Shown one piece after another: positions 38,062 through 44,560 of a stretch of 44,560 nucleotides of DNA (position 1 is its first letter; each line of letters begins with the position of its first letter). This DNA comes from a virus: IMG/VR virus record IMGVR_UViG_3300026130_000372, positions 1 to 44,560 of that record; one strand, given 5' to 3'. Below the pieces are notes generated by a model. The model was given only the letters and a program-made list of their open reading frames with translations, was not told where the DNA came from and made no database searches. The translations under genes and the position numbers were made by a program.

Positions 38062-38086
38062 CAGGTGTATCTGTTGATGTTATAGT
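38058..38086 (+). promoter_or_regulatory. Sigma70-type promoter for the helicase genes
   Basis: TTGACA (38058-38063) contains the stop codon of the SprT gene. 17-base spacer, TATAGT (38081-38086). The spacer GTGTATCTGTT matches the complement of the AGAGGCACAC site at 8 of 11 bases. Leader TTAGGCAAAGAGGCACAC precedes ATG 38117. Confidence 0.65.
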
Positions 38087-38116
38087 ATATACATAAATTA
38101 GGCAAAGAGGCACACA

Positions 38117-39082
38117 ATGATTGTAGATAAAGATAAAATGTACTGCTACCTTTGGGAAGAAGTTGATCATCCCGGAGAATGCAAGTTTGGCGAACGTTGG
38201 GTATTTGCAGGACAAGATCCTGAGAAAGAATGCCGCAAACGTATTCGAGAGTCGCTAGGTGTACGTAAAGATATCTTCGATCAAGGTGCAGTGCGAGTTG
38301 TTGCACTTTGGGACGTAAGTGATGCTGCTGAAAAAGCAGGACGTTACTATCAGCGTTCACGTATGGACGATTACCTACGTGAGTTTATTGGTTACCGCAA
38401 AGGTAGTACAGGCGAGATCCACAAGTTGCACGGCGATGATATGAAGTTGCGTGTAAACAAATTGTTAGCTAAACTAGGACAGCCGTTGATTACAGCAGGT
38501 CTAAGCACCAAGCAATACGAAGTAGCAGAAGAAGTAATTAACTTGTTTAATACTAGCAGTCACACAGTGTTGGCAGAGCTTTGTGCTCGTTTTGGCAAAA
38601 CTATTTGGAGTGGTGCTGTTGCAGTAGAAATGGGTGTAGACATTGTAATTGTAGCAAGCTACGTTAAAACAGTGTTTACAAGTTTTGCAACAGACCTTAC
38701 TAGCTTTCAGCAGTTTGCAAATTATGCACACGTTGACACTAGTGATGCTGATTACCAAGAGCAAATTGAATCTGCACTAGCAGACGGCAAAAAAGTATTT
38801 GCATATCTAAGTCTTGCAAACGGTAGCAAACGACAAGAACGTATTGATTATTTGTTTGATAATCAAATTAAAAAACTTCTTGTAGTAGATGAAGCAGATT
38901 TCGGAGCTCACCAAATTAAACAAGCACAACCTTTGATTGACAAACTTGATGATTTAGTGTATACTATTATTATGACGGGCACAAATGCAGAACGGGCTGC
39001 GACACACTGGCCAATTGATACAATGGTAAGTGTTACATATCCTGAACTGCTAATTCAAAAGAAGGCTACACAAAATGCTTAA
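38117..39082 (+). CDS. GIY-YIG-like domain plus SF2 helicase N-terminal half
   Basis: The 321-residue protein begins MYCYLWEEVDHPGECKFGER, a segment that loosely resembles GIY-YIG/T5orf172 domains. A SF2 helicase core follows: motif I-like 'ELCARFGKTIWSGAVAVEMG' (RFGKT, 158-162), motif II 'LLVVDEADFGAHQIK' (VDEAD, 257-261) and a motif III-like 'IIMTGTNAERA'. It ends at this point and the second helicase half is a separate gene starting in the last eight bases (ATGCTTAA). The split is unusual. With the methyltransferases next door, a restriction-like or DNA-processing role is possible. Confidence 0.75.
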   Translation: MIVDKDKMYCYLWEEVDHPGECKFGERWVFAGQDPEKECRKRIRESLGVRKDIFDQGAVRVVALWDVSDAAEKAGRYYQRSRMDDYLREFIGYRKGSTGEIHKLHGDDMKLRVNKLLAKLGQPLITAGLSTKQYEVAEEVINLFNTSSHTVLAELCARFGKTIWSGAVAVEMGVDIVIVASYVKTVFTSFATDLTSFQQFANYAHVDTSDADYQEQIESALADGKKVFAYLSLANGSKRQERIDYLFDNQIKKLLVVDEADFGAHQIKQAQPLIDKLDDLVYTIIMTGTNAERAATHWPIDTMVSVTYPELLIQKKATQNA

Positions 39083-40328
39083 ACAGTTTAACATTAATAC
39101 AGACCGTGACTTGCTAGTTCCTGACTTTGCATGTTATCAAATGAATCTAATGGGTCCTGTAAATGCTGCTATTGCAGCTGGCGAAGTAGACGAAGACTTT
39201 GAAACACTTCCTAGTTGGGCTAAGTTTGCAGCAAATCCTATTAAAAGCAAAGGATTCTTTACTCGTACACTACAAGCGATGTTCTTAGGACAGGGCGGTC
39301 ACGACGAACTTAATGTAGACTTGCAAACAGAAGACTACAAAAGTCAACGTGTGAGCATGATGTTTATGCCAGCTAATACACGCAATGATGTGCTAGAGCT
39401 TATTGGCAATATTGCACAAGAAACATTGCCAGGTTTTGAAGTAATTGTGCTATGTGGTACAGTGAAACATAACGGACGTAAGATTACTAATCGTCTTGCA
39501 GAACGTGCAGTAAAAGAAGTTGTTGAGCAAGGCAAGCCTACACTTATTATTGCTGCACAAATGGCGCAACGTAGTTTTAGTATTCCTGAGATTACAGAAC
39601 TGTACCTTGCATACGATCGAGGCGAGAATGGCGCTACTATTCAAAAGATGAGTCGTACACTTACTCCTGGTGACATGAACAAAGTAGGACGTATTTTTAG
39701 TTTGAGCTTTGATCCTAATCGCGATGATAAATTTGATGCAATGGTAGTTGAGACTGCACTTAATCACAAGAAGCGTAATGCGTCAAAGAGCTTGCAAGAA
39801 GCTATGCGTGACGTACTGCGTACAATTGATATCTTTAAGTGTACGCCGGACGGCAGCATTAAAGTAGAAGTAGATGACTACCTTGCACTTGCACTAGAGC
39901 GCAAGGGCGTAAGTCGTGTACTAGGTAAGATTGTTAATATTAACTTGCTTACTAGTGATGCTATTAGTGCTCTTGCAAACGGTAACAGCGATTACTTTCG
40001 CAATCAAAAGCAAGAACGAGCAGAAAGTGGCAAGACTCGAAACAGTTCGAACACAAAGAACAAGGGTGTTAAACGTGATCTAAGCACACAAAAAGAAATT
40101 GCAAAAGCACGTGAAGTAATTACTACAATTATTGAAAACCTAGACATTATAATTTTAGGTACTGGTAATACTGTACTAGCAGATGCAATGACTACTGTTG
40201 AAGATGACGACGAAATGCGTCAATGCGTAGAAGAAGAATTTGGTGTCGCTGCAGAAACTATTAGCTATTTGTTTAAAAACAACATTATTAAACAAGATTG
40301 GGTAGAGTTGCTGTACGATAATAGTTGA
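39075..40328 (+). CDS. SF2 helicase C-terminal half
   Basis: The 417-residue protein starts eight bases before the upstream stop with AGAAGG as site. It carries the second RecA-like lobe: 'EVIVLCGTVKHNGRKITNRL' and 'KPTLIIAAQMAQRSFSIPEI' with motif V features, and 'NGATIQKMSRTLTPGDMNKV' with motif VI-like QKMSR. It probably pairs with the product of 38117-39082 to form one working helicase. The remaining 200 residues are charged and helical. Its TGA lies in the TTGACA of the next promoter. Confidence 0.75.
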   Translation: MLKQFNINTDRDLLVPDFACYQMNLMGPVNAAIAAGEVDEDFETLPSWAKFAANPIKSKGFFTRTLQAMFLGQGGHDELNVDLQTEDYKSQRVSMMFMPANTRNDVLELIGNIAQETLPGFEVIVLCGTVKHNGRKITNRLAERAVKEVVEQGKPTLIIAAQMAQRSFSIPEITELYLAYDRGENGATIQKMSRTLTPGDMNKVGRIFSLSFDPNRDDKFDAMVVETALNHKKRNASKSLQEAMRDVLRTIDIFKCTPDGSIKVEVDDYLALALERKGVSRVLGKIVNINLLTSDAISALANGNSDYFRNQKQERAESGKTRNSSNTKNKGVKRDLSTQKEIAKAREVITTIIENLDIIILGTGNTVLADAMTTVEDDDEMRQCVEEEFGVAAETISYLFKNNIIKQDWVELLYDNS

Positions 40329-40369
40329 CATATTGTATAAAGATGTTATTATAAGTGTATAGGCAATAT
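40325..40369 (+). promoter_or_regulatory. Sigma70-type promoter for the first methyltransferase
   Basis: TTGACA (40325-40330) contains the helicase stop. 16-base spacer, TATTAT (40347-40352). ATATTG (40330-40335) is complementary to CAATAT (40364-40369) in the leader, adjacent to the AGAGG binding site. Confidence 0.65.
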
Positions 40370-40380
40370 AAGAGGCAGTT

Positions 40381-41604
40381 ATGTTAGGCAGACTCAAATT
40401 TGATATTACACAACTTGTAGACGAGATTTTAGATCAACTTCCGAAAGAAGTATGGTCTAGTTCTACTACAACTTTTCTAGATCCTGCTATGGGCGGCGGG
40501 CAGTTTGTTTCAAATGTTGAAAATCGACTACGTAACGCAGGACATTCTACTGAAAATATTGCATCACGGGTTTACGGATATGAATCTAATCGTATGAGAA
40601 TCAATTTTGCCGTAAATAAGTACATGTTAGTAGGCACATATACTAATAAGAATTTTTTAGAGGCAGAGAGTAATATGAAATTTGATGTAATTGTAGGCAA
40701 TCCACCTTATCAAAATCCAGGCAAATCTAAAGGAGAAAAGCTCTGGTATCGATTTATTAGAAAATCTGTAGATTTACTGAATGACGATGGGTATCTTGCG
40801 TTTGTTACTCCAAATAGTTGGATGACAGGCGGCACAAACATGTCTAGCGGCAAATGGGGTGTATTAAAAGATGTATTCTGCAATTATCAATTAATTTATG
40901 CAAATGTACATAATGTAACTAAAAGATATTTTCCAAAAATCGGAATTCAAATATCTTACTGGGCAATGCAAAAAAGTAAAATTACAAAAAATAGTGTAAT
41001 TGAACTTGAAGATAAAACTATTGAGATTGATCTTACTAAAGCAGACATTCTTAGCTCAGAACCGAATAGTTTATCAATGAGCGTAGTTAATAAAGTATTA
41101 CATAACAAATCTAACGAAGTATTTGAAGTACAGTATTTCCAACATCATACAAAGCCAGGTACATATCATGAAGAAGATACTCCAAAAGACGAATATATTT
41201 ACGCTCATTGGATAATGGGTTCTGATGCTACAAACGATTTAAGTATTAAATATATCAATTTTGATAAAAGCCCTAAGATTCGATACAATAAGATTGTAAT
41301 GCCTGTAACAACTAGATACTGGCAACCATATTTAGATTTAGATAGTATCGGGGCATTAGCACAAGGTTATGCAATAAAAGTTGATAATGATGTAACACAA
41401 GACGGATTTAAATCTGTATTTTACAGTAATATATTTCGGTACATTAATAAAACACTGCAAATTGATAAAACTGGGTGTATGAAAACAAACATTGTTAGAA
41501 AGCTGCCCAAGCTAGATATGAGTAAGATTTGGACAAACGATCAATTATATAAACATTTTGGCTTAACACAAGAAGAGATTGATTACATTGAATCGTATAA
41601 TTGA
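40381..41604 (+). CDS. N6-adenine DNA methyltransferase
   Basis: The 407-residue protein has the SAM-binding motif I 'TFLDPAMGGGQFVSN' (34-45) and the catalytic motif IV 'FDVIVGNPPYQNPGKSKGEK' (NPPY 107-110), in the order of type IIG/Eco57I-like and type I N6-adenine methylases. 'RFIRKSVDLLNDDGYLAFVT' follows as typical. The second half may recognise DNA. It probably methylates phage DNA to resist host restriction, or forms part of a phage-encoded modification system with the helicase next door. It has its own host-type promoter. Confidence 0.9.
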   Translation: MLGRLKFDITQLVDEILDQLPKEVWSSSTTTFLDPAMGGGQFVSNVENRLRNAGHSTENIASRVYGYESNRMRINFAVNKYMLVGTYTNKNFLEAESNMKFDVIVGNPPYQNPGKSKGEKLWYRFIRKSVDLLNDDGYLAFVTPNSWMTGGTNMSSGKWGVLKDVFCNYQLIYANVHNVTKRYFPKIGIQISYWAMQKSKITKNSVIELEDKTIEIDLTKADILSSEPNSLSMSVVNKVLHNKSNEVFEVQYFQHHTKPGTYHEEDTPKDEYIYAHWIMGSDATNDLSIKYINFDKSPKIRYNKIVMPVTTRYWQPYLDLDSIGALAQGYAIKVDNDVTQDGFKSVFYSNIFRYINKTLQIDKTGCMKTNIVRKLPKLDMSKIWTNDQLYKHFGLTQEEIDYIESYN

Positions 41605-41626
41605 TTATATAAGAAATCGTTCTTAT

Positions 41627-42052
41627 ATGAGCGGCGTAGATAGAGAACAAGTACGTGTAAAAGCTACAGGCGAAGTTTTTACGCCAACGCCTCTTGTACA
41701 GGAAGTATTAGATAACATGCCGCAGAAACAATTTGAAGATCCAACAAAGACATTCCTCGATCCCAGTTGCGGCGACGGACAATTTCTAGGCGAAGTACTC
41801 ATACGTAAGATGGAAAACGGTAGTACGTTCGAACAAGCCCTCAGTACCATCTACGGTGTAGATCTAATGCAAGACAATGTTGATTTGTGTCGCGAGCGTC
41901 TGCTTTGCGGACGTGAAGACTTGCGTCACATTGTAGAGAAGAACATTGTATGCGCAGATGGACTACGCTATCACTATCGCTTCGATGGCAGTCATCCTTA
42001 TGATGACGAATTAAAAGATCAAATCTTAGAAAATTTATTCGATTTTGGTTGA
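41627..42052 (+). CDS. Short methyltransferase-like protein lacking motif IV
   Basis: This 141-residue protein starts MSGVDREQVRVKATGEVFTP, the usual N-terminal start of type I/II methylase cores, with motif I 'TFLDPSCGDGQFLGEVLIRK' and motif II 'YGVDLMQDNVDLCRERL'. The frame ends before any NPPY. It may bind SAM but not transfer methyl, or work with the preceding protein. A longer frame starting TTG 41579 overlaps the upstream gene; ATG 41627 is preferred because the homologous core begins there, although no good binding site is visible. Confidence 0.65.
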   Translation: MSGVDREQVRVKATGEVFTPTPLVQEVLDNMPQKQFEDPTKTFLDPSCGDGQFLGEVLIRKMENGSTFEQALSTIYGVDLMQDNVDLCRERLLCGREDLRHIVEKNIVCADGLRYHYRFDGSHPYDDELKDQILENLFDFG

Positions 42053-42111
42053 CAATATGTGCCTCTGACTGTACACTATATACATATAGTTAGGCAAACA
42101 CAGAGGCACAT
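42049..42111 (+). promoter_or_regulatory. Sigma70-type promoter in an 11-base inverted repeat
   Basis: TTGACA (42049-42054) contains the preceding stop codon. 17-base spacer, TACACT (42072-42077). ATGTGCCTCTG (42057-42067) is perfectly complementary to CAGAGGCACAT (42101-42111), which holds the AGAGG site for ATG 42115. The leader TTAGGCAAACACAGAGGCAC is the clearest case of the shared early leader. Confidence 0.75.
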
Positions 42112-42114
42112 GCA

Positions 42115-42945
42115 ATGGCAAAGACACTTCCAGACCCAAGCACACTAGATTGGGGCTCAATGAGCAAAGCAGAATTCAAGCGTTGGGAACTTGAATACGA
42201 ACTTGCACACGAAACCAACACACAAGTTCGTTACACTAAACCCAAACAGAAGACTGTACCGATCACAGACGCTCTTGCTGTTGCATATGCTGCATACCGT
42301 ATTAACAAAAACGAATACATTAAAGACGTTCGTCGCTTTACAGCAGAAGAAAATAAGACACAGTTTCCTAACAAGGATCTAGTGCGTTACTACTGGGCAT
42401 TGAAACTAAAATCAAGTGACGGTCCGTATCTTCCATCAGACTTTGAAATGTTTGAACCTACTGAAGAAGACTATGCTAGTGTGCAAGAAGCACTCAAGTG
42501 GATGCGTCGGTATGTGATGCTTGGACTAGGTGACCTAGACGGCTTTAAGGCAGACATGGTTAAAGAACTGTCGCAAGAAGAAATTCCAGTTAAAGGCATG
42601 GGCCGTATTGCATTTGCTCCAGAGTTTATTGCTCGCGACAAGAAAGAAAGCGATCTAAAGAAAACTATCCGTGTTGAGTATCGTGACAGCAAACATATTG
42701 AGCCCGTAGGCGAGAAAGTAGAAACTGTAATTGAAATCCTTGACAGCCGTTACAGCTCACAGTGGGAGTCGTACAACTATACTTGTGTTACTACAGACGG
42801 CAACCTTGTTAGCTTTATGAACAAGCACAAACATACTGTAGGCGAGCGCAAGCGCATCAAGGCTAAAGTAAAAGGACATACCAAGAATCGGTTGTTTAGC
42901 GCAGACGAGACACGTCTTAACTATGTTAAACTATACAAGGTGTAA
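42115..42945 (+). CDS. Phage protein with possible C-terminal OB fold
   Basis: The 276-residue protein begins MAKTLPDPSTLDWGSMSKAE and is largely helical up to residue 190. The last 80 residues are beta-rich and basic ('QWESYNYTCVTTDGNLVSFM', 'RKRIKAKVKGHTKNRLFSAD') and read like a small OB-type barrel. It could bind nucleic acid. It has a clear host-type promoter with inverted repeat. No family is recognised. Confidence 0.5.
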   Translation: MAKTLPDPSTLDWGSMSKAEFKRWELEYELAHETNTQVRYTKPKQKTVPITDALAVAYAAYRINKNEYIKDVRRFTAEENKTQFPNKDLVRYYWALKLKSSDGPYLPSDFEMFEPTEEDYASVQEALKWMRRYVMLGLGDLDGFKADMVKELSQEEIPVKGMGRIAFAPEFIARDKKESDLKKTIRVEYRDSKHIEPVGEKVETVIEILDSRYSSQWESYNYTCVTTDGNLVSFMNKHKHTVGERKRIKAKVKGHTKNRLFSADETRLNYVKLYKV

Positions 42946-42947
42946 CA

Positions 42948-43145
42948 ATGAGTGATTCATACTACGCTTACCAAGATGCCAAGAAGCGTTGGCTAAAAGA
43001 TAATCCAAACAAAACAGAACGTGACTGGCAGTACGCTGGTACACACATACAAGACAGCTACGTAGATCCTGAAATGGAAAAACGTGGGTACACTAAATCA
43101 AAGTACATAGGCGCAGGCGCCTGGGAATGGAGTAAAACACGATGA
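42948..43145 (+). CDS. Small phage protein
   Basis: The 65-residue protein reads MSDSYYAYQDAKKRWLKDNP and continues with Trp-rich, charged segments ('ERDWQYAGTHIQDSYVDPEM'). It starts three bases after the preceding stop and overlaps the next gene by four bases. No function is visible. Confidence 0.5.
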   Translation: MSDSYYAYQDAKKRWLKDNPNKTERDWQYAGTHIQDSYVDPEMEKRGYTKSKYIGAGAWEWSKTR

Positions 43146-43390
43146 GCAGAACCTGGAAATACTTCTTAAAGTCACTTGGAAAAATATCATTAATGATAGT
43201 TTCATTTTCTATCTATTATTCATTCCTCTCATATATTGCTGTACGCATGGAGTGGGATGAAGGCAGCGCTATAGCAATTTACTTTATATCGTTATTTCTA
43301 GTTTTTGGGCTAAGTTGGATGTGGGAAGATGCTAAACGCAAAGTTCAGATCGAAAACCAAGTCATGCTACGAGATATTAAAGGAAAATAA
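43142..43390 (+). CDS. Small two-span membrane protein
   Basis: The 82-residue protein has two membrane spans ('ISLMIVSFSIYYSFLSYIAV' and 'AIAIYFISLFLVFGLSWMWE') with a short hairpin, followed by a charged cytoplasmic tail. ATGA overlap with the upstream gene. Function unknown. Confidence 0.55.
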   Translation: MSRTWKYFLKSLGKISLMIVSFSIYYSFLSYIAVRMEWDEGSAIAIYFISLFLVFGLSWMWEDAKRKVQIENQVMLRDIKGK

Positions 43391-43391
43391 T

Positions 43392-43580
43392 ATGTGGGTT
43401 AACGAAATGTGGTTGCTAGTAACTGCTCTAATCTTTACTGCATACGGTTGGTGGATGGGTGTAAAAAATAATTCAAGTCACATTACAGCTCTTGTAATAG
43501 ACAGTCTTATTGACGAAGGATACTTGCGTACTCGAAAGAACGGCGACGAAATAGAAATCTTAAAGTGGAACGAAAAGTGA
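43392..43580 (+). CDS. Small membrane-anchored protein
   Basis: The 62-residue protein has one N-terminal span (MWVNEMWLLVTALIFTAYGW) and a charged soluble part 'IDSLIDEGYLRTRKNGDEIE'. ATG 43392 is used; the longer frame overlaps the upstream gene. Its stop overlaps the deaminase GTG (GTGA). Confidence 0.5.
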   Translation: MWVNEMWLLVTALIFTAYGWWMGVKNNSSHITALVIDSLIDEGYLRTRKNGDEIEILKWNEK

Positions 43581-43978
43581 ATGTAAAAATTGTAGATATG
43601 CTTACTAAGCTTGCTATTAATAATCCTGGTGTGCAAGGAAGATTTAAAATGGCAGCTGGCATCGTTTACAAAAAACATTTAATTGCTACAGGTGTCAACA
43701 GTTATAAAACGCATCCACTTATGCTCAAGCCTGGCTACAGAGATGGTCAATTGTTTATGCATGCCGAGGTTGATGCTATAAGAAACGCATTAAGATTAGT
43801 AGATGCTGAAGACTTGTCTAAGTGTGACATATACGTTGTGCGTGTCAAACGACCTTCTAAGAACTCAAAAAATTGGGTAAGAGCATTAGCCGAGCCATGT
43901 GAAGGTTGTGCAAGAACTATTGCAAGTTTTAATTTTAAAAATGTGTTCTGGACCGAAGACGAAGTTGAATTAGTATGA
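43577..43978 (+). CDS. Zinc-dependent deaminase, dCMP/cytidine type
   Basis: The 133-residue protein has 'FMHAEVDAIRNALRLVDAED' with H-A-E (His zinc ligand, catalytic Glu; 62-64) and 'EPCEGCARTIASFNFKNVFW' with P-C-x-x-C zinc ligands (108 and 111). This is the cytidine/deoxycytidylate deaminase fold. The exact substrate (dCMP, cytidine or a tRNA/other base) is not fixed by these motifs. The GTG at 43577 overlaps the previous stop; GTG 43565 would add four residues. Its end overlaps the next gene's ATG. Confidence 0.85.
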   Translation: MNVKIVDMLTKLAINNPGVQGRFKMAAGIVYKKHLIATGVNSYKTHPLMLKPGYRDGQLFMHAEVDAIRNALRLVDAEDLSKCDIYVVRVKRPSKNSKNWVRALAEPCEGCARTIASFNFKNVFWTEDEVELV

Positions 43979-44560
43979 TTAAAGCGCAAGGTAAATTTCA
44001 TAGTTCTGTTTATGTAGCTTGTAGCGGCGGAGTTGACTCAATGGCAGTGGTTGACTTTTTAAAAGCGCATAGAGATGTTACTATAGTTTATTTTGATCAT
44101 GGCACTGAACATAGTAGTCGTGCATTTAAGTTTATACAAAACTACTGTAAAGAACATGATCTCGGCATGATGGTAGGACGAGTAACTCGACAAAAGAGTA
44201 GAAAGGAAAGCCAAGAAGAGTATTGGCGCAACGAACGCTACAATTTCTTCCATAAGATTAATGCAGATATTATTACCTGCCATCATTTAGACGATTGTGT
44301 AGAAACATGGGTGTGGAGCAGTATGCATGGCAACGGACGTATTATTCCCTACCGCAATGAAAACGTAGTTCGTCCGTTTCGCCTTACTCGCAAACGAGAT
44401 TTCCAACTGTGGTGTGATCTTAAAAATGTTCCTTACATAGAGGATGACAGCAATGCAGATACGTGTTATACTAGAAACTATATTAGACATGAGATGATGC
44501 CTCATGTATTACGTGTCAATCCTGGCATTCACAAAACTGTAATGAAAAAGGTAAAAGCAG
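43975..44560 (+). CDS. tilS: tRNA(Ile)-lysidine synthetase-like protein (cut by window end)
   Basis: The visible 195 residues carry the N-type ATP pyrophosphatase PP-loop 'YVACSGGVDSMAVVDFLKAH' (SGGVDS, 17-22), 'IVYFDHGTEH', 'ITCHHLDDCVETWVWSSM' and 'EDDSNADTCYTRNYIRHEMM', the last close to the TilS-specific 'N-x-x-x-x-R-N-x-I-R-H-x-x-x-P'. TilS makes lysidine at C34 of tRNA-Ile(CAU), so that AUA codons are read. Start ATG 43975 overlaps the deaminase stop (ATGA). A phage copy would help decode AUA-rich mRNA. The C-terminus lies beyond the window. Confidence 0.88.
   Translation, partial: MIKAQGKFHSSVYVACSGGVDSMAVVDFLKAHRDVTIVYFDHGTEHSSRAFKFIQNYCKEHDLGMMVGRVTRQKSRKESQEEYWRNERYNFFHKINADIITCHHLDDCVETWVWSSMHGNGRIIPYRNENVVRPFRLTRKRDFQLWCDLKNVPYIEDDSNADTCYTRNYIRHEMMPHVLRVNPGIHKTVMKKVKA

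Noticed and set aside
38117-40328. One helicase broken by a frameshift error
   Set aside because: The second gene has its own ATG and binding site, the ATGCTTAA overlap is typical of coupled genes here, and the break falls between the two RecA lobes. A sequencing error remains possible but is less likely.
1-44560. tRNA genes, CRISPR arrays, transposons or integrase/attachment sites
   Set aside because: I scanned by eye for cloverleaf ends, regular direct repeats, transposase and integrase motifs and saw none. Weak or diverged cases could be missed without a dedicated search.

Overview
The window is a contiguous piece of a large tailed-phage genome that resembles the marine T4-like myoviruses (the broad group of pelagiphages and cyanophages). 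The basis for this is dense, mostly plus-strand gene packing with 1-8 base start/stop overlaps, T4-type late promoter boxes (variants of TATAAATA), an aerobic class Ia ribonucleotide reductase with its own glutaredoxin, a PAAR spike tip, a beta-helix tailspike, many small conserved marine-phage proteins, and auxiliary metabolic genes typical of ocean phages (heme oxygenase, bilin reductase, Hsp20, ribosomal protein S21, peroxiredoxin). A DUF1127 protein and the bS21/HO/bilin-reductase set point to an alphaproteobacterial host such as a SAR11 or SAR116 relative, but the host cannot be fixed from this sequence. I recognised no tRNA gene, CRISPR array, transposase or integrase.

Layout. 1-3.4 kb: two paralogous virion (tail-fibre-like) proteins around two small proteins. 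3.4-5.5 kb: a membrane GGDEF-EAL protein that keeps its diguanylate cyclase residues. 5.5-9.5 kb: two successive cassettes of secreted proteins (a two-cysteine pilin-like protein, a one-domain chaperone-like protein, a coiled-coil secreted protein and a membrane/coiled-coil protein). Their leader regions carry four copies of a hairpin with a conserved 22-23 nt loop. 9.6-10.6 kb: a minus-strand operon of tiny proteins led by a DUF1127 protein. 11-19.8 kb: glutaredoxin/peroxiredoxin, a nucleotidyltransferase-like protein, many small late proteins, a probable -1 frameshift at an A9 run, an exonuclease and a tailspike. 19.8-24.2 kb: nrdA, nrdB, glutaredoxin, a small barrel-like protein and PAAR. 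24.2-30.3 kb: HAD phosphatase, SNase, DUF1353 protein, SleB hydrolase and a large membrane coiled-coil protein. 30.3-34.2 kb: bS21, GMP reductase, GroES, Hsp20, ClpS, heme oxygenase and bilin reductase. 34.2-37.5 kb: conserved phage proteins, an AbrB-like protein and translation factor IF-1. 37.6-44.6 kb: genes with early-type promoters, namely a SprT-like protease, a split helicase, two DNA methyltransferase-like proteins, a deaminase and a TilS-like tRNA lysidine synthetase cut by the window end.

How it may work together. Nucleotide supply (NrdAB, deaminase, GMP reductase), protein quality control (GroES, Hsp20, ClpS) and translation (bS21, IF-1, TilS) are each covered by several genes, which suggests broad takeover of the host. 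The most unusual part is 3.4-9.5 kb. There a phage-encoded c-di-GMP enzyme precedes repeated structured leaders and duplicated secreted pilus-like cassettes. I propose, as inference only, a phage-encoded second-messenger and surface-appendage system. A second recurrent design is a promoter lying in the left arm of an inverted repeat whose right arm lies at or near the next ribosome binding site. Read-through RNA could then fold and be silenced or terminated, while RNA started at the embedded promoter could not.
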